In this document: positions 1-11,939 of the stretch, in pieces
Layout: each line of letters starts with the position of its first letter
Position numbering within the stretch: the stretch's first letter is position 1
From: Atherix ibis
Taxonomy: Eukaryota > Arthropoda > Insecta > Diptera > Athericidae
Reading direction: 5' to 3'
NCBI GenBank assembly: GCA_958298945.1
Contig: OY282606.1
Coordinates: forward strand, 73,085,622-73,149,621
DNA: 64,000 bases
The notes under the pieces: generated by a model
What the model was told of the DNA's origin: nothing
Database searches by the model: none
Seen by the model: only the letters and a program-made list of their open reading frames with translations
Translations under genes and position numbers: made by a program

Positions 1-1735
1 TAATATCAATCTCATCAGCACATGCTAACCCGAGTCACCAATTACTTTTTCCAGCGCCATATTCGAGAAAACGCACGAAAATGCGTCTCCTTTATTATAG
101 AGGTTAATAGTTCTGCAACTATAAGATTATGGACAGGATAAGTAAGTGTGGAGATTTAAGCAGCACATCTAAACTGGACCATCCGTTTTTGTCCCGTTAA
201 TTCAGATTCGAAATTCAAAATATGCATAAATTTTAAATAAACTATAAATTAAATTTTCTCTACTGAAATATTTTAAGGAATGCATATTTTGTAAGGCTTT
301 GCATAGCTTTAAGCTCAATATTTTTTCCACATTTAAAAATAGTAAAGATATCTTTTGTTAAAACGTTTTATGAAATATATAAATAGAAATACAAATTTAT
401 CATTATTTACAAAAAAGAAAAGAAATGAAAATGCAAAAAAAAAATCATTTCTTGCCAAATAGAATAGAGAATTTTTTACCACAAGCCATCATTCGCTTGG
501 CATTATTCATGTTTAGATCACAAACAAAATAGCTACATTGAAAACTGACATTAATTTTAATGACAAGAACGCTATTAACCGTTTCACTAACAAATTATTG
601 TTTGGGAAGGCAATGTTAGATGAGGTCCTAGTATTTGCGGGCGGGTTGTACTTGAGAACAGCCAAAACTAATTTACGTAATTTATTGAAGAAAAATATTG
701 TTTATTTACGACATTTTTATTAGGCGAAAATGGATTCAAAAATCTATTTTTAAACTAATTTATAGATAAAAATAAATGTCGAAATGAAATGAGATAATAT
801 CGTCAAAATACAATAAAAAAGATAATTCTTTTTTTGAATAACTGTCACACACTTATGGTTTGTCTTATATTAAAGAAAGTAGAGTAAAGGCTGATTTTTG
901 TGAAATGTGGGAGAATATTTCTACAAGAAACTTTTCTATAATATTCCGATGAAAACATGTAAAATATATGAAAATACATATTCAACGAATAAAATTAAAT
1001 TAAGTTGTTTCGTCGTGTTGAAAATACGTCTTGGTAAGTCAATCGCCACCACACGCTAAACCAAGTACCCTAATTTGGCGACTAAGAAAAATTAAGTTTC
1101 ACTCAGATATTAATAAATAAAATACAGACGAACATTATGAAGATTATTTATGCAAGAAAAATTATAAACGAACTAGTGTACCACTGATAATAACAACAAT
1201 ATTAATAATAATAATAAAATCTATCCTGCATCTTGGATGTTGTTAAATTTAGGTTTCTTTTTAATTTTGATAAAATTGATTTTAATGGTTCCTACTTTAA
1301 GAAGAACATATTTTTTTAAATTTGTTATTATTTTGACCTAGAAACAAAAAATTATGAATTAATTGGAAAGAAATAAATTTTGATTGAGAAAAAACAACAT
1401 TTTTATTGATTTTATATATTTGGTTTTCTTCTTTCTCAGTGAATTTTTATTATATTTAATTAAGCATCTGGTGTGGATAAGAACCGTTATAACCTAATTA
1501 AATGTGCGAATACGATAGGTAATGGTTTCCAAACTTTCTCAGTAACTCTTGATATTGCAACTATGCACTATTGCGACAGCTAATAAACTTGGCCGTAAGA
1601 AGATGTATGAAGTGATCTGACCATCGTAGCGAAGCTAGTCTACTCAAGTCCTTCAAAATTGTTGGAAAAGAAAATTGTTCAGTATAAAAAATAGGGAGGA
1701 TACTGCCCAAGCTCTAAACCACATTTTACTTTTTG
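1..1735. other. AT-rich DNA without recognised genes
   Basis: The stretch is AT-rich with many homopolymer runs. The only open frames are short (about 60 codons) and have no recognisable motif. Two short similar phrases near 20-45 and 1,048-1,070 (resembling CACAYGCTAAMCC) may be remnants of one repeat. I see no splice-flanked exon, RNA gene or transposon terminus. Confidence 0.6.
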
Positions 1736-1740
1736 TTAGA

Positions 1741-3110
1741 CTGATTTTACGTCGGTAGGGGGAAATCTTTTAGATACCGATCACTACAGCGTGCAAGATT
1801 TTTACTCACAAAAATCCACTTCTCTTTTATTCAAATAAGACTCCTCACGGGGCCATCGTCAGGTATTACTTTATTAGGAGAAGACTGGCATCAAGCCTAG
1901 TATCCTATTTCGACTGTAGGATACCATTTTCTCATTCTTTATCTCTTCCGGATCTGCTTGATTACACGGAATGCGTTTTCTCATTCTATTAACCTACCTC
2001 ATATTCCAGCATACCTGCGATTATTTTCCCACTTCGTTCCTAGTAAAGCGTGAATGGTGGAAGCAGACATGTTCCGCATCCTCGATTGTGGGCGGACAAG
2101 CGATAAACATATGTGCTGAAGCCTCCATGTCCTGTCAGAAATTGAGCCATGTAGTAATCCATTTCTTCATGGCCTCGTGGCTATGTTAGCAATGAAATGA
2201 TGCGTTCATTTTCCTTTAATTGATAAATCCCAGTGTAGCTGCCATTCCACCACTATCCCATTTATTTCCCCCTGCTGAAGGTAAGCCGATGAATTTTCTT
2301 TCCCATCCGCCGTCGATAATATATTCTAGCTCTTTCATCCGTCGAAACCTGGGTTGACGGCATGCTAGCGATAGCAAAGAGAATGCTCTTGAGCCTTGAA
2401 GTGCGCCCCGACGATATATCGCCATCACTTGAACTTTTTATAATTTGGTCGCCATAGATTCTGTCCAAAGAGGAGCTGCATAAAGTATCATAGAGCTTAT
2501 TACTGTGGACAGAAGCCTGCGTCGGCATCTGTCCAGCCCCTCCGTGTTTAAGCATAATACTTTCTAAGGCATTCACAGCTTGACTTGGCTTTTCAGCAGT
2601 GATGTCCAATGACAACGAAATAATATCGCAGTTGTCGATGATGAGAGAAATACACTCCTTTACTTTCCTGCTGGTCACTAGTACTAGCTCGGTTATTTGA
2701 TCAGAAAGCTTCAGGCCCACTAATAATAGCCACTGTCTGATAATGTGAACCGCGTAATTTGAGGTTTTGGTGATCTTATCTATGAATTTACCTACAGAAT
2801 TTGCCGCAATGTCATCCGCAAAACTACCCAAAGTTATTTTTTGTTGGGATCAGGCGTTTGATTAGCGCGTCATGTAAGTTATTCAATAACAGTAAGTTCA
2901 GAACCGAGCCCTGAGGAACTCCCCTACTGATGTTGTATGTCTTTATTCCAATTTCAGTATCGTATATCAGCGTTAATCGGTAAGATAAGCTACAATTATG
3001 CTTCTGATAAGCTCCGCAACTTTCAGACAACCAACCGCGTCCACAACACTATGCCGACTTGAACGGGTGCTCGACATACAGTGTAATGAGGGTGCGGTAT
3101 GTGCTTAGTA
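1741..3110 (-). mobile_element. R1-type LINE relic, 5'-truncated
   Basis: This is the 3' half of a non-LTR retrotransposon reading right to left. At about 2,824-3,030 the minus strand encodes the reverse transcriptase phrase ISRGVPQGSVL. It is followed at about 2,805-2,830 by FADDIA, the form of the catalytic YADD box used by R1-like LINEs. The next 150 codons keep the thumb-like order WLLLVGLKLS, then SRKVKE, then IMLKHGGAG. Near 2,090-2,180 comes the C-terminal signature AQFLTGHGGF, and in another frame Cys/His residues in EDAEHVCFHHSRF, matching the R1 zinc-knuckle region. About 1,741-2,040 would be the 3' UTR; its outer limit is uncertain. The reading frame is broken at least twice (near 2,830 and 2,110), so the copy is dead even though both catalytic aspartates remain. 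Clade placement comes from motif order, not a tree. Confidence 0.75.
2262..2831 (-). pseudogene. LINE reverse transcriptase, palm/thumb segment (R1-like)
   Basis: This is the longest open piece of the R1-like relic, 189 codons. It starts just upstream of FADDIA, which carries the two catalytic aspartates of the polymerase. Downstream residues follow the R1 pattern: a basic SRKVKE stretch, then a segment ending in IMLKHGGAG. The fingers domain lies in the next ORF upstream on the same strand (2,824-3,030) in another frame, so a frameshift separates the two catalytic halves. The polymerase would copy its RNA into a nicked chromosomal target. As it stands the gene cannot make a working enzyme. 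Confidence 0.7.
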
Positions 3111-3310
3111 CCATCTATATGACTGTCTATATGGCATCCGCCGTTGATCCAATCTCTCTCAATTCATATTGGTCTCTTATCCTTTGGTAGAAAGAGAAGC
3201 AGTTACTTTCACTGGTGGGAAAAAATACCTTCATGCAAGCACGCATTATACAGGGCCACATTTCTCTGAATCCAGACCTAGGGCTTTACCATCACCAATT
3301 TTGTTGCAGG

Positions 3311-3768
3311 CTCTTCAAAGTTCGACATTTGTGACCGGAAGTACATCGTCTTATTTAATATAAGAAAAGTGTCAGAGATTATTTTATGGGAAAATATCAT
3401 TTACCACTTTGCTAGAAAATCTGGGCATATTGGAGTTGATTTGGAGCAATTTTTTAGCTTAACTATAACCACCTAGTGCTATGAAAACTATTTTGAGGCC
3501 TACTGAGAAGCTTCAGGTATTCAAGAAAGTGCATCAGATGACGTCTTACTAGCGCTTTCAAGAACTTACACAGCAGGAATATTATTGTAATGGTCGGTAA
3601 TTGGAAGAGAAAGAACACACTCTTTAAAGTGTTCTAAGTCAAATTTTTGAGAGCCACATTTGGTACTGATTTTAAAAGCCTCTTAGAAGTTCGACTCTTG
3701 TGACTGGATGTACATCGTCTTGTTTAACATATAAAAAAGTGTCTGAAAATTATTACCAGCAAATACTC
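3311..3768. repeat. Pair of about 90-bp direct repeats
   Basis: The block at 3,311-3,399 recurs at 3,680-3,768 with scattered mismatches. Both copies contain GTTCGAC, then GTGACNGGANGTACATCGTC, then a run ending in AAAAGTGTC. They lie about 369 bp apart in the same orientation. The intervening DNA and the flanks (3,110-3,990) have no coding motif I recognise. They could be an old segmental duplication or ends of an unrecognised element. Confidence 0.65.
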
Positions 3769-3989
3769 TATAGCCACCTTATATGGCCTATCCTAGATGT
3801 CATCATCGACCTTGTCACTTGGCTCATTTCAATAGGCTTTTACTAGCTTTATTGACTTTTATGGTGCTGCCTAAGGGTTTCAAAATCCTTTGATTCTCGT
3901 GCTCGTTGATACAGCCTCCTTGATTGATGATTCTTTCTCGTAAGTTTGGCTGTATCGTCATTAGGCTACCATAACCCAACTATCCACCA

Positions 3990-5250
3990 TACCGTTTTGC
4001 CTTGTTTAATTTTACATTAAAAAAAACACTCAAGGTTATATGTCAGAATAAATATGGTTGCTGGTTTTTAACTTATACACCTATCTTAGAATAAAGCATA
4101 AAAAATATCCTTAAGGTTTTCCTTTACTTAAATTGATTTAAAGGTTAGTTTTTCCTAAAAACATTTTTTAGGTTAGTTTTTCAAAAATTATAATCCTGTT
4201 TGTTTATTCTTCATGAAAAATAGTTGTACGACTTTTGTTCACCTCCCACTCAAGAACTCTGTACATGAGCAATAGTAAGATCAGCATAAAGACCTTAAAA
4301 GTCATTGGAGAAATCGACATAACAAAAAAACAAACTGAAAAACCTATTAAATTAACTATGCTAACTGTAACTAATATATAAATTCAAATAAAAGCATTTG
4401 AACAACTTTTGGAATCAACTGATCTTTATAATGGCTTTCCATATTGGGACATAGTATCGTTCTAAAAAATGATATGTAATTCAGTGGGTACCATAGGCAA
4501 TACTCTTTATATTAATTCCGTCCAAAAATATGTGTTCGGCCATACATAAAGGCACACAAATTAAGTTGATGTTCAACATAAAATATAAAAAGCTGGCCGC
4601 TTTTTTAATGATTAAGAAGGTAGAAATTTTCCATTATTTGGAATTTTTCTCCATCCAAACTATTTCCATTGAACGGTTTAGCTATGATATAATTTGTGTC
4701 CCACCCACAGAAACTAGGTCTTCAAACATTTAAGTAGACTGCTCTGGAGCCTAAATAAAAATTAATGAAATAAATAAACGTTGTCTTCAGGGAATTCTTT
4801 ACAAAGTCTATATGGACGATGAAAATATAGTCGGATACTTCTCGAAATACGATAAACTATTTTCAGAAGTTTTGAAATATTTCTAATTTTTAAAAAAATA
4901 TTCCTCATTTTAGCAAATTTGAATTCACACTTATAATGCTGATAGAACTTTAATGGTTTTTTTTGAAGGAAACTACTTCGCCGAATATATGGGGCAGTAA
5001 ATATTGATGCAGAATGGAGAATATGATCCAAATAGGAGTTTTATGACTTATACGATGTCGTTTCCATAGTGCAACAAGTTAGCGTTCAAATATTGGTTGG
5101 GATTGTATGAGAAAGATAGACCAACTTCAATCAGTTTAAAAAAGGTGGATTGCCCAACAAGTAAAACAACCGCATATCTCTTATTAAAAGGACAGATAGG
5201 GTAGCAAGGTAGAGCATTTTATTCAAGACATAAGCCCACATATAATCGTA
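3990..5250. other. AT-rich DNA without recognised genes
   Basis: Short open frames on both strands are low-complexity and show no family motif. No transposon terminus or RNA gene was seen. Confidence 0.6.
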
Positions 5251-5254
5251 ATTA

Positions 5255-5286
5255 TTAAATATTAAACACGTATGTTTAATATTTAA
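5255..5286. repeat. Perfect 13-bp inverted repeat, 6-bp loop
   Basis: TTAAATATTAAAC at 5,255-5,267 is the exact reverse complement of 5,274-5,286, with the loop ACGTAT. It lies about 43 bp upstream of a much larger perfect hairpin and may share its origin. Confidence 0.8.
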
Positions 5287-5328
5287 GACATATAAAAAAA
5301 TATGAAAAAAAACATTTTTTGCTATTCA

Positions 5329-5410
5329 ATTAAAAAATTATTTAATTATTAGGTTTAAGGATATCTGTCCTTAAATATCCTTAAACCTAATAATTAAATA
5401 ATTTTTTAAT
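5329..5410. repeat. Perfect 36-bp inverted repeat (hairpin), 10-bp loop
   Basis: Positions 5,329-5,364 are the exact reverse complement of 5,375-5,410; the loop is CTGTCCTTAA. All 36 arm positions pair with no mismatch in otherwise eroded AT-rich DNA, which suggests a young event. The arms include non-repetitive sequence (AGGTTTAAGGATAT), so this is not a simple AT run. I see no coding sequence or transposon family here. It could be a foldback duplication or a small palindromic element. Transcribed, it would form a stable stem. Confidence 0.9.
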
Positions 5411-5639
5411 TTTTATCACTTCTTAAGTATAATATCTGGTAAGTAAATCGACCTGAGTTCGAATGGCGTAATGTACCCATTTTTCGGGATTTTGTTATGG
5501 TTTCTGGAAAAAAAATTCCTGATAATATGTACAAAAATTTGAAGAACGTTAACTTCTACAGGAGTATGATCAATAACGACCATACTCAGAGAGCACATGT
5601 GTCATCTAGGTATGCTTGTAGGTAGTTTTAAAGGTAGAT

Positions 5640-5990
5640 TATGAGAGGGGAGGGGGGTTTCGAAATTTCGGCTGATATGTGCTCTAACACTGACCATGAA
5701 CAGAAAAATTCATGCCAAAATATAAAGGGGATAATGGAGACATCCGAAGGTGTTAAGTTCTCTATGGGTGGGGAAGGAAGTGGTTGGAAGAAGAAAGAAG
5801 AAAGAGTGGTGAAAACTAATAAAAAAAATCACAAAAAAAAACTTTTAAAAAACTATCCAGTCAAAAAGGGGTAGAAATAGGAATTGAGAGGGAAGGTTTT
5901 AAGTTCTCCATGGGAATGGAAAGGGAAGAAAAAATAATGAAAAGAAAAAAACTTATAAGAAAATGAAAAAAAAACAGAAAAAATTTTAAG
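5640..5990 (+). repeat. Purine-biased low-complexity stretch
   Basis: The plus strand is strongly enriched for A and G, with runs of GGGGAGGGGGG, GAAGAAAGAAGAAAG and poly-A. A 77-codon open frame begins at 5,641, but its Lys/Gly/Glu-rich composition follows from the purine bias and I do not consider it a gene. Confidence 0.6.
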
Positions 5991-5994
5991 AGGT

Positions 5995-6770
5995 ATAGAA
6001 TATGACGTAGGTCAAATGCCTGGCTCTGGTCACGGCGCAAAGACGAGCTCTTTTAAGCACATTTTTCATAACATTTTCGCAGATTTCTGGTGTTATTTCA
6101 GTAATTGTCCTTAGTACCCTTATACGAAGAAATCGGGATGGTTCATATCAGGGGAGTCGATATTAACACTTTTAGACATTATTCGGGCGGAAAAAATTTC
6201 TCTTAAAATTTTCATCGTAGTACGAGCTGTGTGCGATGTGGCACCGTCTTGTTGGAACCACATGTTCTATAGGCCTAATTGATCCAAATCGGGCAGAAGA
6301 AAGTTTTCAAACATGTCCCAATAGCGGTTACCAGTAACTGTTACAGCATTACCTCCAGCAACCTCAAAGTAAAATGGCCTAATGATGCCACCAGTCAAAA
6401 AGCCGAACCATACAGAGTTTTAGTGCCACAATTACGGATATTCTGTTTATTAACAAACCCAGCCAAGGCGAAGTGTGCTTCGTCGCTCATAATGATTTTT
6501 TGCAAAAAATGATGGTCGTCTATACCGAGCTGAAAAACTTGAGCATTCCCGTCTCGCCGCCGTTTATGGTTATTTGCTGTTGTGTCAATTGAATTTTATA
6601 CGGGTACCCTGACATTCAGCAACACTCTACCTCACTGCATCAATCTTTTCAGGTGTACGTTGGCTTGATTGTCGCCCAGTCTTTGCTTTATATCCCAATG
6701 TACGTATATTTTGCTCGGCATATGACTAACACAAAAAAATGTCACGTCATTTTTTCCGCATATTCACAAT
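5995..6770 (-). mobile_element. Degraded Tc1/mariner-like transposon
   Basis: Reading right to left, the relic keeps pieces of a DDE/D transposase in order. Near 6,660-6,710 is an N-terminal phrase RQSSQRTPEKIDAVR. Near 6,440-6,495 is MSDEAHFALAGFVNKQN, which carries the first catalytic Asp. Near 6,250 is NMWFQQDGATSHTA, carrying the second. Near 6,130 is PDFFV, likely the third. The C-terminal end near 6,010-6,100 reads ITEITPEICEKVM in pieces. In this copy 37 residues lie between the second and third aspartates, but WPPRS-type residues seem missing, so the ancestral spacing may have been longer. Stops and frameshifts are frequent. Terminal repeats were not found. The family recurs at 7.3, 14.0, 20.1, 48.2 and 56.6 kb. 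Confidence 0.7.
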
Positions 6771-7319
6771 TTAATAATTGTTCAAATAAAATGTTTTAAT
6801 AATTTCAACATGTTGTTGCGGCGTTTGATGCTATATAACAAATTGTTATCGACCACACTATACGACTGTCAAATGCCAACAGACAAATGCCATACAAACT
6901 AAAATGGCGGCCAAACAAAATCGATGTGGAACAGAAAACGCACCCTGTGTTCTTATATATTATTTTTTGAACCGAAAACTTAAAACTGTTCATTTAAATA
7001 ACTAAACTAAAAAATAAAGATATAGGCACTCCTCCATCTTCACCTTCCAATTGTCCAAAACAGAATGTCTGCTTCCTGTCTAGCCCAGCGTCATAAAGCC
7101 GCTTCATCCATATATTTTGTCACGTATGATCGTACCATGCTGTTTATGGCATGATCGCACGACTAGTTTCGCTAGTCAATCGAATTTAATAGGAAATTAA
7201 CCACCTCTTTGGTAACACCCAAATCATCAATGTAATCGATAAGGCTACCATAACAATTTTCCATTCGATTAACTAGAGAAACTTTTTCGGCCGATAAGGC
7301 GGTTATTTCCTGGCGGGAA

Positions 7320-8200
7320 TATTGATCTTAAGTTCGTCTAGTGTCCTTGGCTTGTAAATGCAAACCTTTTACTTCAAGTAGCCTCATAGAAAAAAGTCAG
7401 GCGGCGTCAAATCAGGTAAGTGCGGAGGCCAATCAAAAATACAATTTTTTGATATCAAATGACCAGGGAACAATGGCTTCAAAATATCGATTGTGTTTTA
7501 AGCTGTGTGGGGTGGAGCGCCGTTTTGGTTGTAACTAGAAGTGGTCCATACCATTTTTACGAATAGTTGTTATAAAATAATCGGTTAACATGGCCCGATA
7601 ATGCTCCTGACTGACCACGTCCATCTTCAAAAAAAAATTACCTGAAGACCATATCAGCAAAAATACCGCCCCTTTGTGGTCATCAAGTAGTACGTTTTCA
7701 TTAATTTAAGGATTTTTAGTCCAGCAGAACCGACAATTTTGTTTGTTTATAGTTCCTTTTAACGAGAAATACGCTTCATCAGTCATGAGGTTTTTAGCCA
7801 AAAATCCCTCACATTCTTGAACATATTCAAATCAACACACAATATGCGCGGTTAAAAGGTATAAGGGATCCCTAGATGTGATATTAGGGATCCCTTATAC
7901 CTTTCAACTGCGCATATGATGTTCTGGGAGATATCTTACCACTAACGCATAGGGAGGGATCCCTAAATGTCGAAATGATGTTCTGGGATACGTCTCAACA
8001 CTGGCCTGTACGCTCGTGATATTTTCATCGGATCGTCTCGGTCGCTTTCTATTTGGATGCCTGGGATTAGGGACAGTACCAGAAGATAGAAATATTTTGT
8101 GTAAACTTTCTATTGTGTCTTTAACGACACATTGCGTTTTTGACGGCTCCCTTTTTACTTTATGTTTTTCCCTCACGAATGTTAAGTTTTCACAATTGAA
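7320..8200 (-). mobile_element. Degraded Tc1/mariner-like transposon with internal inverted duplication
   Basis: This is the same broad family as the preceding element, also on the minus strand. The N-terminal DNA-binding part lies at about 7,930-8,176: RRSDENITSVQASVETYPRT, in the usual linker position between the two helix-turn-helix units. Weak remnants of the catalytic region continue down to about 7,330. A hairpin made of element sequence sits in the middle (7,842-7,917) and breaks the reading frame. The outer limits are estimates because no terminal inverted repeat could be matched. Confidence 0.6.
7842..7917. repeat. 33-bp inverted repeat, 10-bp loop, inside a transposon relic
   Basis: Arm 7,842-7,874 pairs with 7,885-7,917 with two mismatches; the loop is GATGTGATAT. 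The arms contain AAGGGATCCCT, and a third partial copy (GGGATCCCTAAATG) lies at about 7,953-7,966. The following GATGTTCTGGGA also occurs twice (about 7,918 and 7,977). This looks like a foldback plus direct duplication of transposon sequence. Confidence 0.85.
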
Positions 8201-8214
8201 AAGTTAATTTGAAT

Positions 8215-10370
8215 TTACAGCTGAGCAATTTCGAGTGGCATATACTGGCTCCATGACAAAAATCTACTTAGACTGAAGTTTCATAAATTTGCTGTATGAT
8301 AGCTGTCAGACAAAACTTGCAAAAATTATATTGTTGCCTTATGGTTCCATCTTGAAGAAATATTCATATATTTTTGAACAGATAAGACCTTACGGCAGAT
8401 GCTCCCAATAATAAAATTAGGATTACTGAAGGGATTTTTTGCGTAATTTGTGAAGGGCACTACATTTAGTTGAGGTTTGTTAACAGTTATTTTCTGCTTT
8501 CAGTTGAAGAAAATTATACACTTCTGAATGTACCTTGATGAAAAGTAACTGCATTTTTATACCTACTAATCAGGAGAGGCATGATAGATTAGCAAAATTT
8601 GTCAGTCAACCAAGTTATTAGGTTTTTTTTCTGTATTTTTTGTATTTGAATTTCTTTCATAAAAATAAAAAGAATTACAATATTTATCCAAATTTCTGTC
8701 AAAAAAAAAAACTAAACAAATTGATCTTAAAAATAATTTTATAAATCAAAAATCAAATAAGTATTATATAATTTGCGGAATGAATTACGTCATTTTTATA
8801 GATATTTGAAGTTTCGAATAAAAAGGACTACTTTCTCTAAACTATGAAACATTTTAAAAATCCTCTGAATATAGTTGCATCTAATTTTTTCAAAAATATC
8901 TGCTGGTACTTTGATAATAATCGTCGCATCTTCTCTCAACTTTTCCATAAAAATGCCATTCAAATGGAAAATAAGTTCATTAAGTTTGTTTAAAAAGTAT
9001 TTTCTGAATTAGACACCTAATGATATGATGAATAATAAGTCAAAGGAATGCAAAATATTTACCATCTCTACTACTACTAAAACCTTCTACACCATCTCTA
9101 CTACTACTCGTTTTTTCACCACAAAATCAAATCATGTTTAACTAAACCAATTCAAAATGATATTAGCTAAAGTTAAATTAGAACCAAATTGAATTCAAAG
9201 CTTAAAATATTCTCGAAAAAATTAATTTGTTAATTTTCAGAATATTTGTTTACTGAGTACATTTTTTGATGAATAGGATCGTTACTAATATTTCGACACG
9301 CTACGTTTTATATTTTTCGTATAAATAATTAAATGCTTCGTTGGATTTTATTTTTGATTACTTTTTATTTTCAAACTGCTACTGACTAAATTTCTTTACT
9401 AAACATTTGTTATTTTGCCAATTAAGATTATTTATAGAATTTTTCAAATTATTTTCATTTGAAATTTTTATATTATTTTTTATGGTTGAATTTGTATGTT
9501 AATATTAGCAATATTTTTGGAGATATATTATTTTGCTCTTCAAATAAAAAATAATATTTAGTAAAATATTAATAAAATGTTGTTAAATGCATTAAAACTA
9601 ATTTGTTGGCGCTACATCTCCTCCTCAAAAAAAGGCGAAATTTCGGTGAATATTAACATTTGAAATTTTATATGTCTACGAATTTCGCTCTTAAAAAATT
9701 GGCGAAAGTCAAAATTGTAAGTTTTATGAATTTCAACCTTAGAAATAATTAGGTTGTATCCCATTCATAGCTCCAAAATAATGATAAGAATGCAGAACAA
9801 TTTAAAAGAAATTTAAAAGCCTATTTTCTTAAGAACTAGTCTGTAAAAAATCAGTGAAAATCCATTCCACACATTTAAAACTCATAAGATCGTATAGGGA
9901 TTTTTTATAAAAATTTAATAAAAATTAGATTTTGGAGACCCAGAAGAGGAAATATTTTAAAAAGTTACTGTAAATATAATTAATATATTTGAATTTTTCA
10001 TACTAATAATTTTATACGATAAAGCTAAAATTTTACTACAATATTTATGTTCATTTTTTTCTGAAAGCAGTTATAATAATAATTTGTGGTAACAGCATAA
10101 CAAAAACTAGATTTCATTATTTGCTTCGGAAATTTTTTAAAAATTTCAAAGAATCTATGCAAAAAGAAGTTCTCAAATATAGATTAGCATTAAAATATGG
10201 CGATCACAATTTGGTTATAGAAGTTAAACGATTTATGAAGGGTTTCACGGTGAACGTAAACTAAAAAAAATGATAACGTAATAATGGAACTGACAATCAC
10301 GTTATGATAAATCGCGATGGTAATGCATAGATATAAAATTGACACCCACAACTTGTTTATTCATTTCAAG
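8215..10370. other. AT-rich DNA without recognised genes
   Basis: No transposase, RT or exon-like island was found. A short tandem duplication lies at 9,061-9,109: ACCATCTCTACTACTACT is repeated at a 30-bp interval. The rest is AT-rich with frequent short A and T runs. Confidence 0.6.
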
Positions 10371-10429
10371 ATGGCGTATCATCATCAACGGCTCGAAGAC
10401 CGGGAGTCCTTTTGTAATTCTTTGTTTTA

Positions 10430-11150
10430 CGGGGCATACCTGTCGTTAAACATAAAACCATGAGTTATCAACGATCATAGAGATTGATATACAGCGGGTT
10501 GTTATAGATTTTGTCAGTCCAGCTGACTAGATCCAGATAGTTGCACGCATATCAATCGATACAACAGCAACCTAGCTTGCTTCAATCCAACGGACAATTT
10601 CAATTTCCTGTATGGCCTACCTCATGCAAGGAATTACTCTATCAGGTTCCATCTTTTACAAACCCTCATACGAACCTATTTCGGTTTCCTCTGTGGCAAG
10701 TGGTCTAATATCCATCATTAAACCATTCTTTGTGTTCGTTACATACATGAAGCAATCAACGTTCCATTTGTCCATCCAAACCATTCCAATGGTGAGCGAT
10801 CTTAACTTATAGACCGCTCCCCTCGATTTACATGTTTGTGCTTCCATCTGGACCCCCACATCCACAATTGGTAGGACCGTTGCTAACAGTTGGTAACCAG
10901 TTACAAGCTAGTTACCCTAAGTGTTGGTAACAAAACCTACCTAAACCTATACTATCATCTGGAGTGATATCACCTGGGATCCTGGCATCCCTCACGTCTA
11001 GTCCTAAGTCTTTACCTGCGATTAAAACCTAATGGTACCAGTTTTGATTAACGAGTACTTGATCCGTACTCGCACTCAAAGAGCTACAGTAAGGAAACTT
11101 GTAAATTCCTTGGCACTGCTAGACCAGCTCAGCTACTGCGTGTATGAAAG
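10430..11150 (-). mobile_element. R1-like LINE 3' region, copy 3 (minus strand)
   Basis: The reverse complement aligns by eye with the 3' non-coding end of the R1-like element at 28,400-28,830. Shared phrases include TGAGCTGGYCTAGC, ATTTACAAG..TTCCTTAC, AAAACTGGTAC, TAACTGGTTAC and, at the 3' end near 10,455, GGTTTTATGTTTAA. Divergence is considerable. The 5' boundary falls near 11,150, where the sequence switches to RTE-like RT code on the same strand, so this 5'-truncated copy seems to have landed in an RTE-like LINE. Confidence 0.65.
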
Positions 11151-11460
11151 TGTGTCTTCTTGCCGGAGACCATTGTGGATGTTAAATGGCCTGAAAGTAA
11201 TATGGATACTTTTACTATTCTTTTCATACTAGTCATGGTCATCCCAGTCAGTCTCCTTAATTTTGCTGGGATGCCGAACTCTCTCATGGGAATGTAAAGT
11301 TTTACCCACGCTACTATATCATAAGCGGTTTTAAATATGAAGGATCTGTTAACCATATTCTAGACGTTTTCGCCATTGACGAGCCCAGAGAGAAGATTTG
11401 ATCTATTGCTGATTTTCCTGCAGTGAAGCCTCTCTGGCATAGGTCACCAATTTCTTGGGT
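11128..11460 (-). mobile_element. RTE-like LINE reverse transcriptase fragment (minus strand)
   Basis: Reading right to left, fragments GFTAGKSAIDQIFSL (about 11,390-11,440) and then YIPMREFGIPAKLRRLTGMT (about 11,240-11,300) match the fingers/palm order also seen in the LINE at 59.6-59.8 kb (GFKVGRTTIDKIF, then FKIPSKLIRLIGVTME). Frameshifts separate the parts. The fragment stops near 11,150, where an R1-like 3' region begins. The exact LINE clade is not certain; RTE-like is a working label. Confidence 0.65.
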
Positions 11461-11554
11461 GAATGTGGTTATCCTAGCTAGCTAGATAGAGGAGAATGTC
11501 CTATAAATGGTACTACCCAATTCTGTACCTTAATAATTGCTACACTCTGTAATA

Positions 11555-11935
11555 TGCTAACATGGTATATGTTAATTTCAAAAGGGATGAAATCCATACG
11601 ACTATGGCGGGTTTTGACAGATCAAAAATTCATCAGTTTATTTAGTATGATACTTGCACCTGGAAAGTGTATCCTGAAAAACGATGGGAAACTATGGAAA
11701 CCTTTCAACACCTATAATGGTCTCTGTCAGCATAATGCTATGTCATGTGACATCTTCAATAAATGAACAAATATTAAAAAGGGTGATGTCGGTACAACCA
11801 ACGAAATTTTAAAAAATCTCTGCAGATACCTACCTACTATAGCATAAGCAATTGAACTTAGTGGGCATGATGTCATCGGAGCATTTGTGTGGATAGAGAA
11901 GGCAGCAAAAGTAATGTGGGCTTAAAATGGGTAAA
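11555..11935 (+). mobile_element. RTE-like LINE reverse transcriptase fragment (plus strand)
   Basis: The plus strand reads GKLWKPFNTYNGLCQHNAMS near 11,685-11,745, an eroded form of the NGLRQGDAMS motif of this LINE type. It then reads DVIGAFVWIEKAAKVM near 11,865-11,915, matching the stretch after the catalytic YADD box. The YADD box itself is not readable. It faces away from the minus-strand fragment ending near 11,460, so two partial copies lie head to head within 100 bp. Confidence 0.6.
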
Positions 11936-11939
11936 ACGG

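Noticed and set aside
5440..5470. GAGTTCGAAT as a tRNA B box
   Set aside because: No matching A box, acceptor stem or cloverleaf could be folded around it; no tRNA gene was found in the window.
5641..5874. 77-codon Lys/Gly-rich open frame
   Set aside because: It lies in a purine-run low-complexity tract; the composition explains the open frame.
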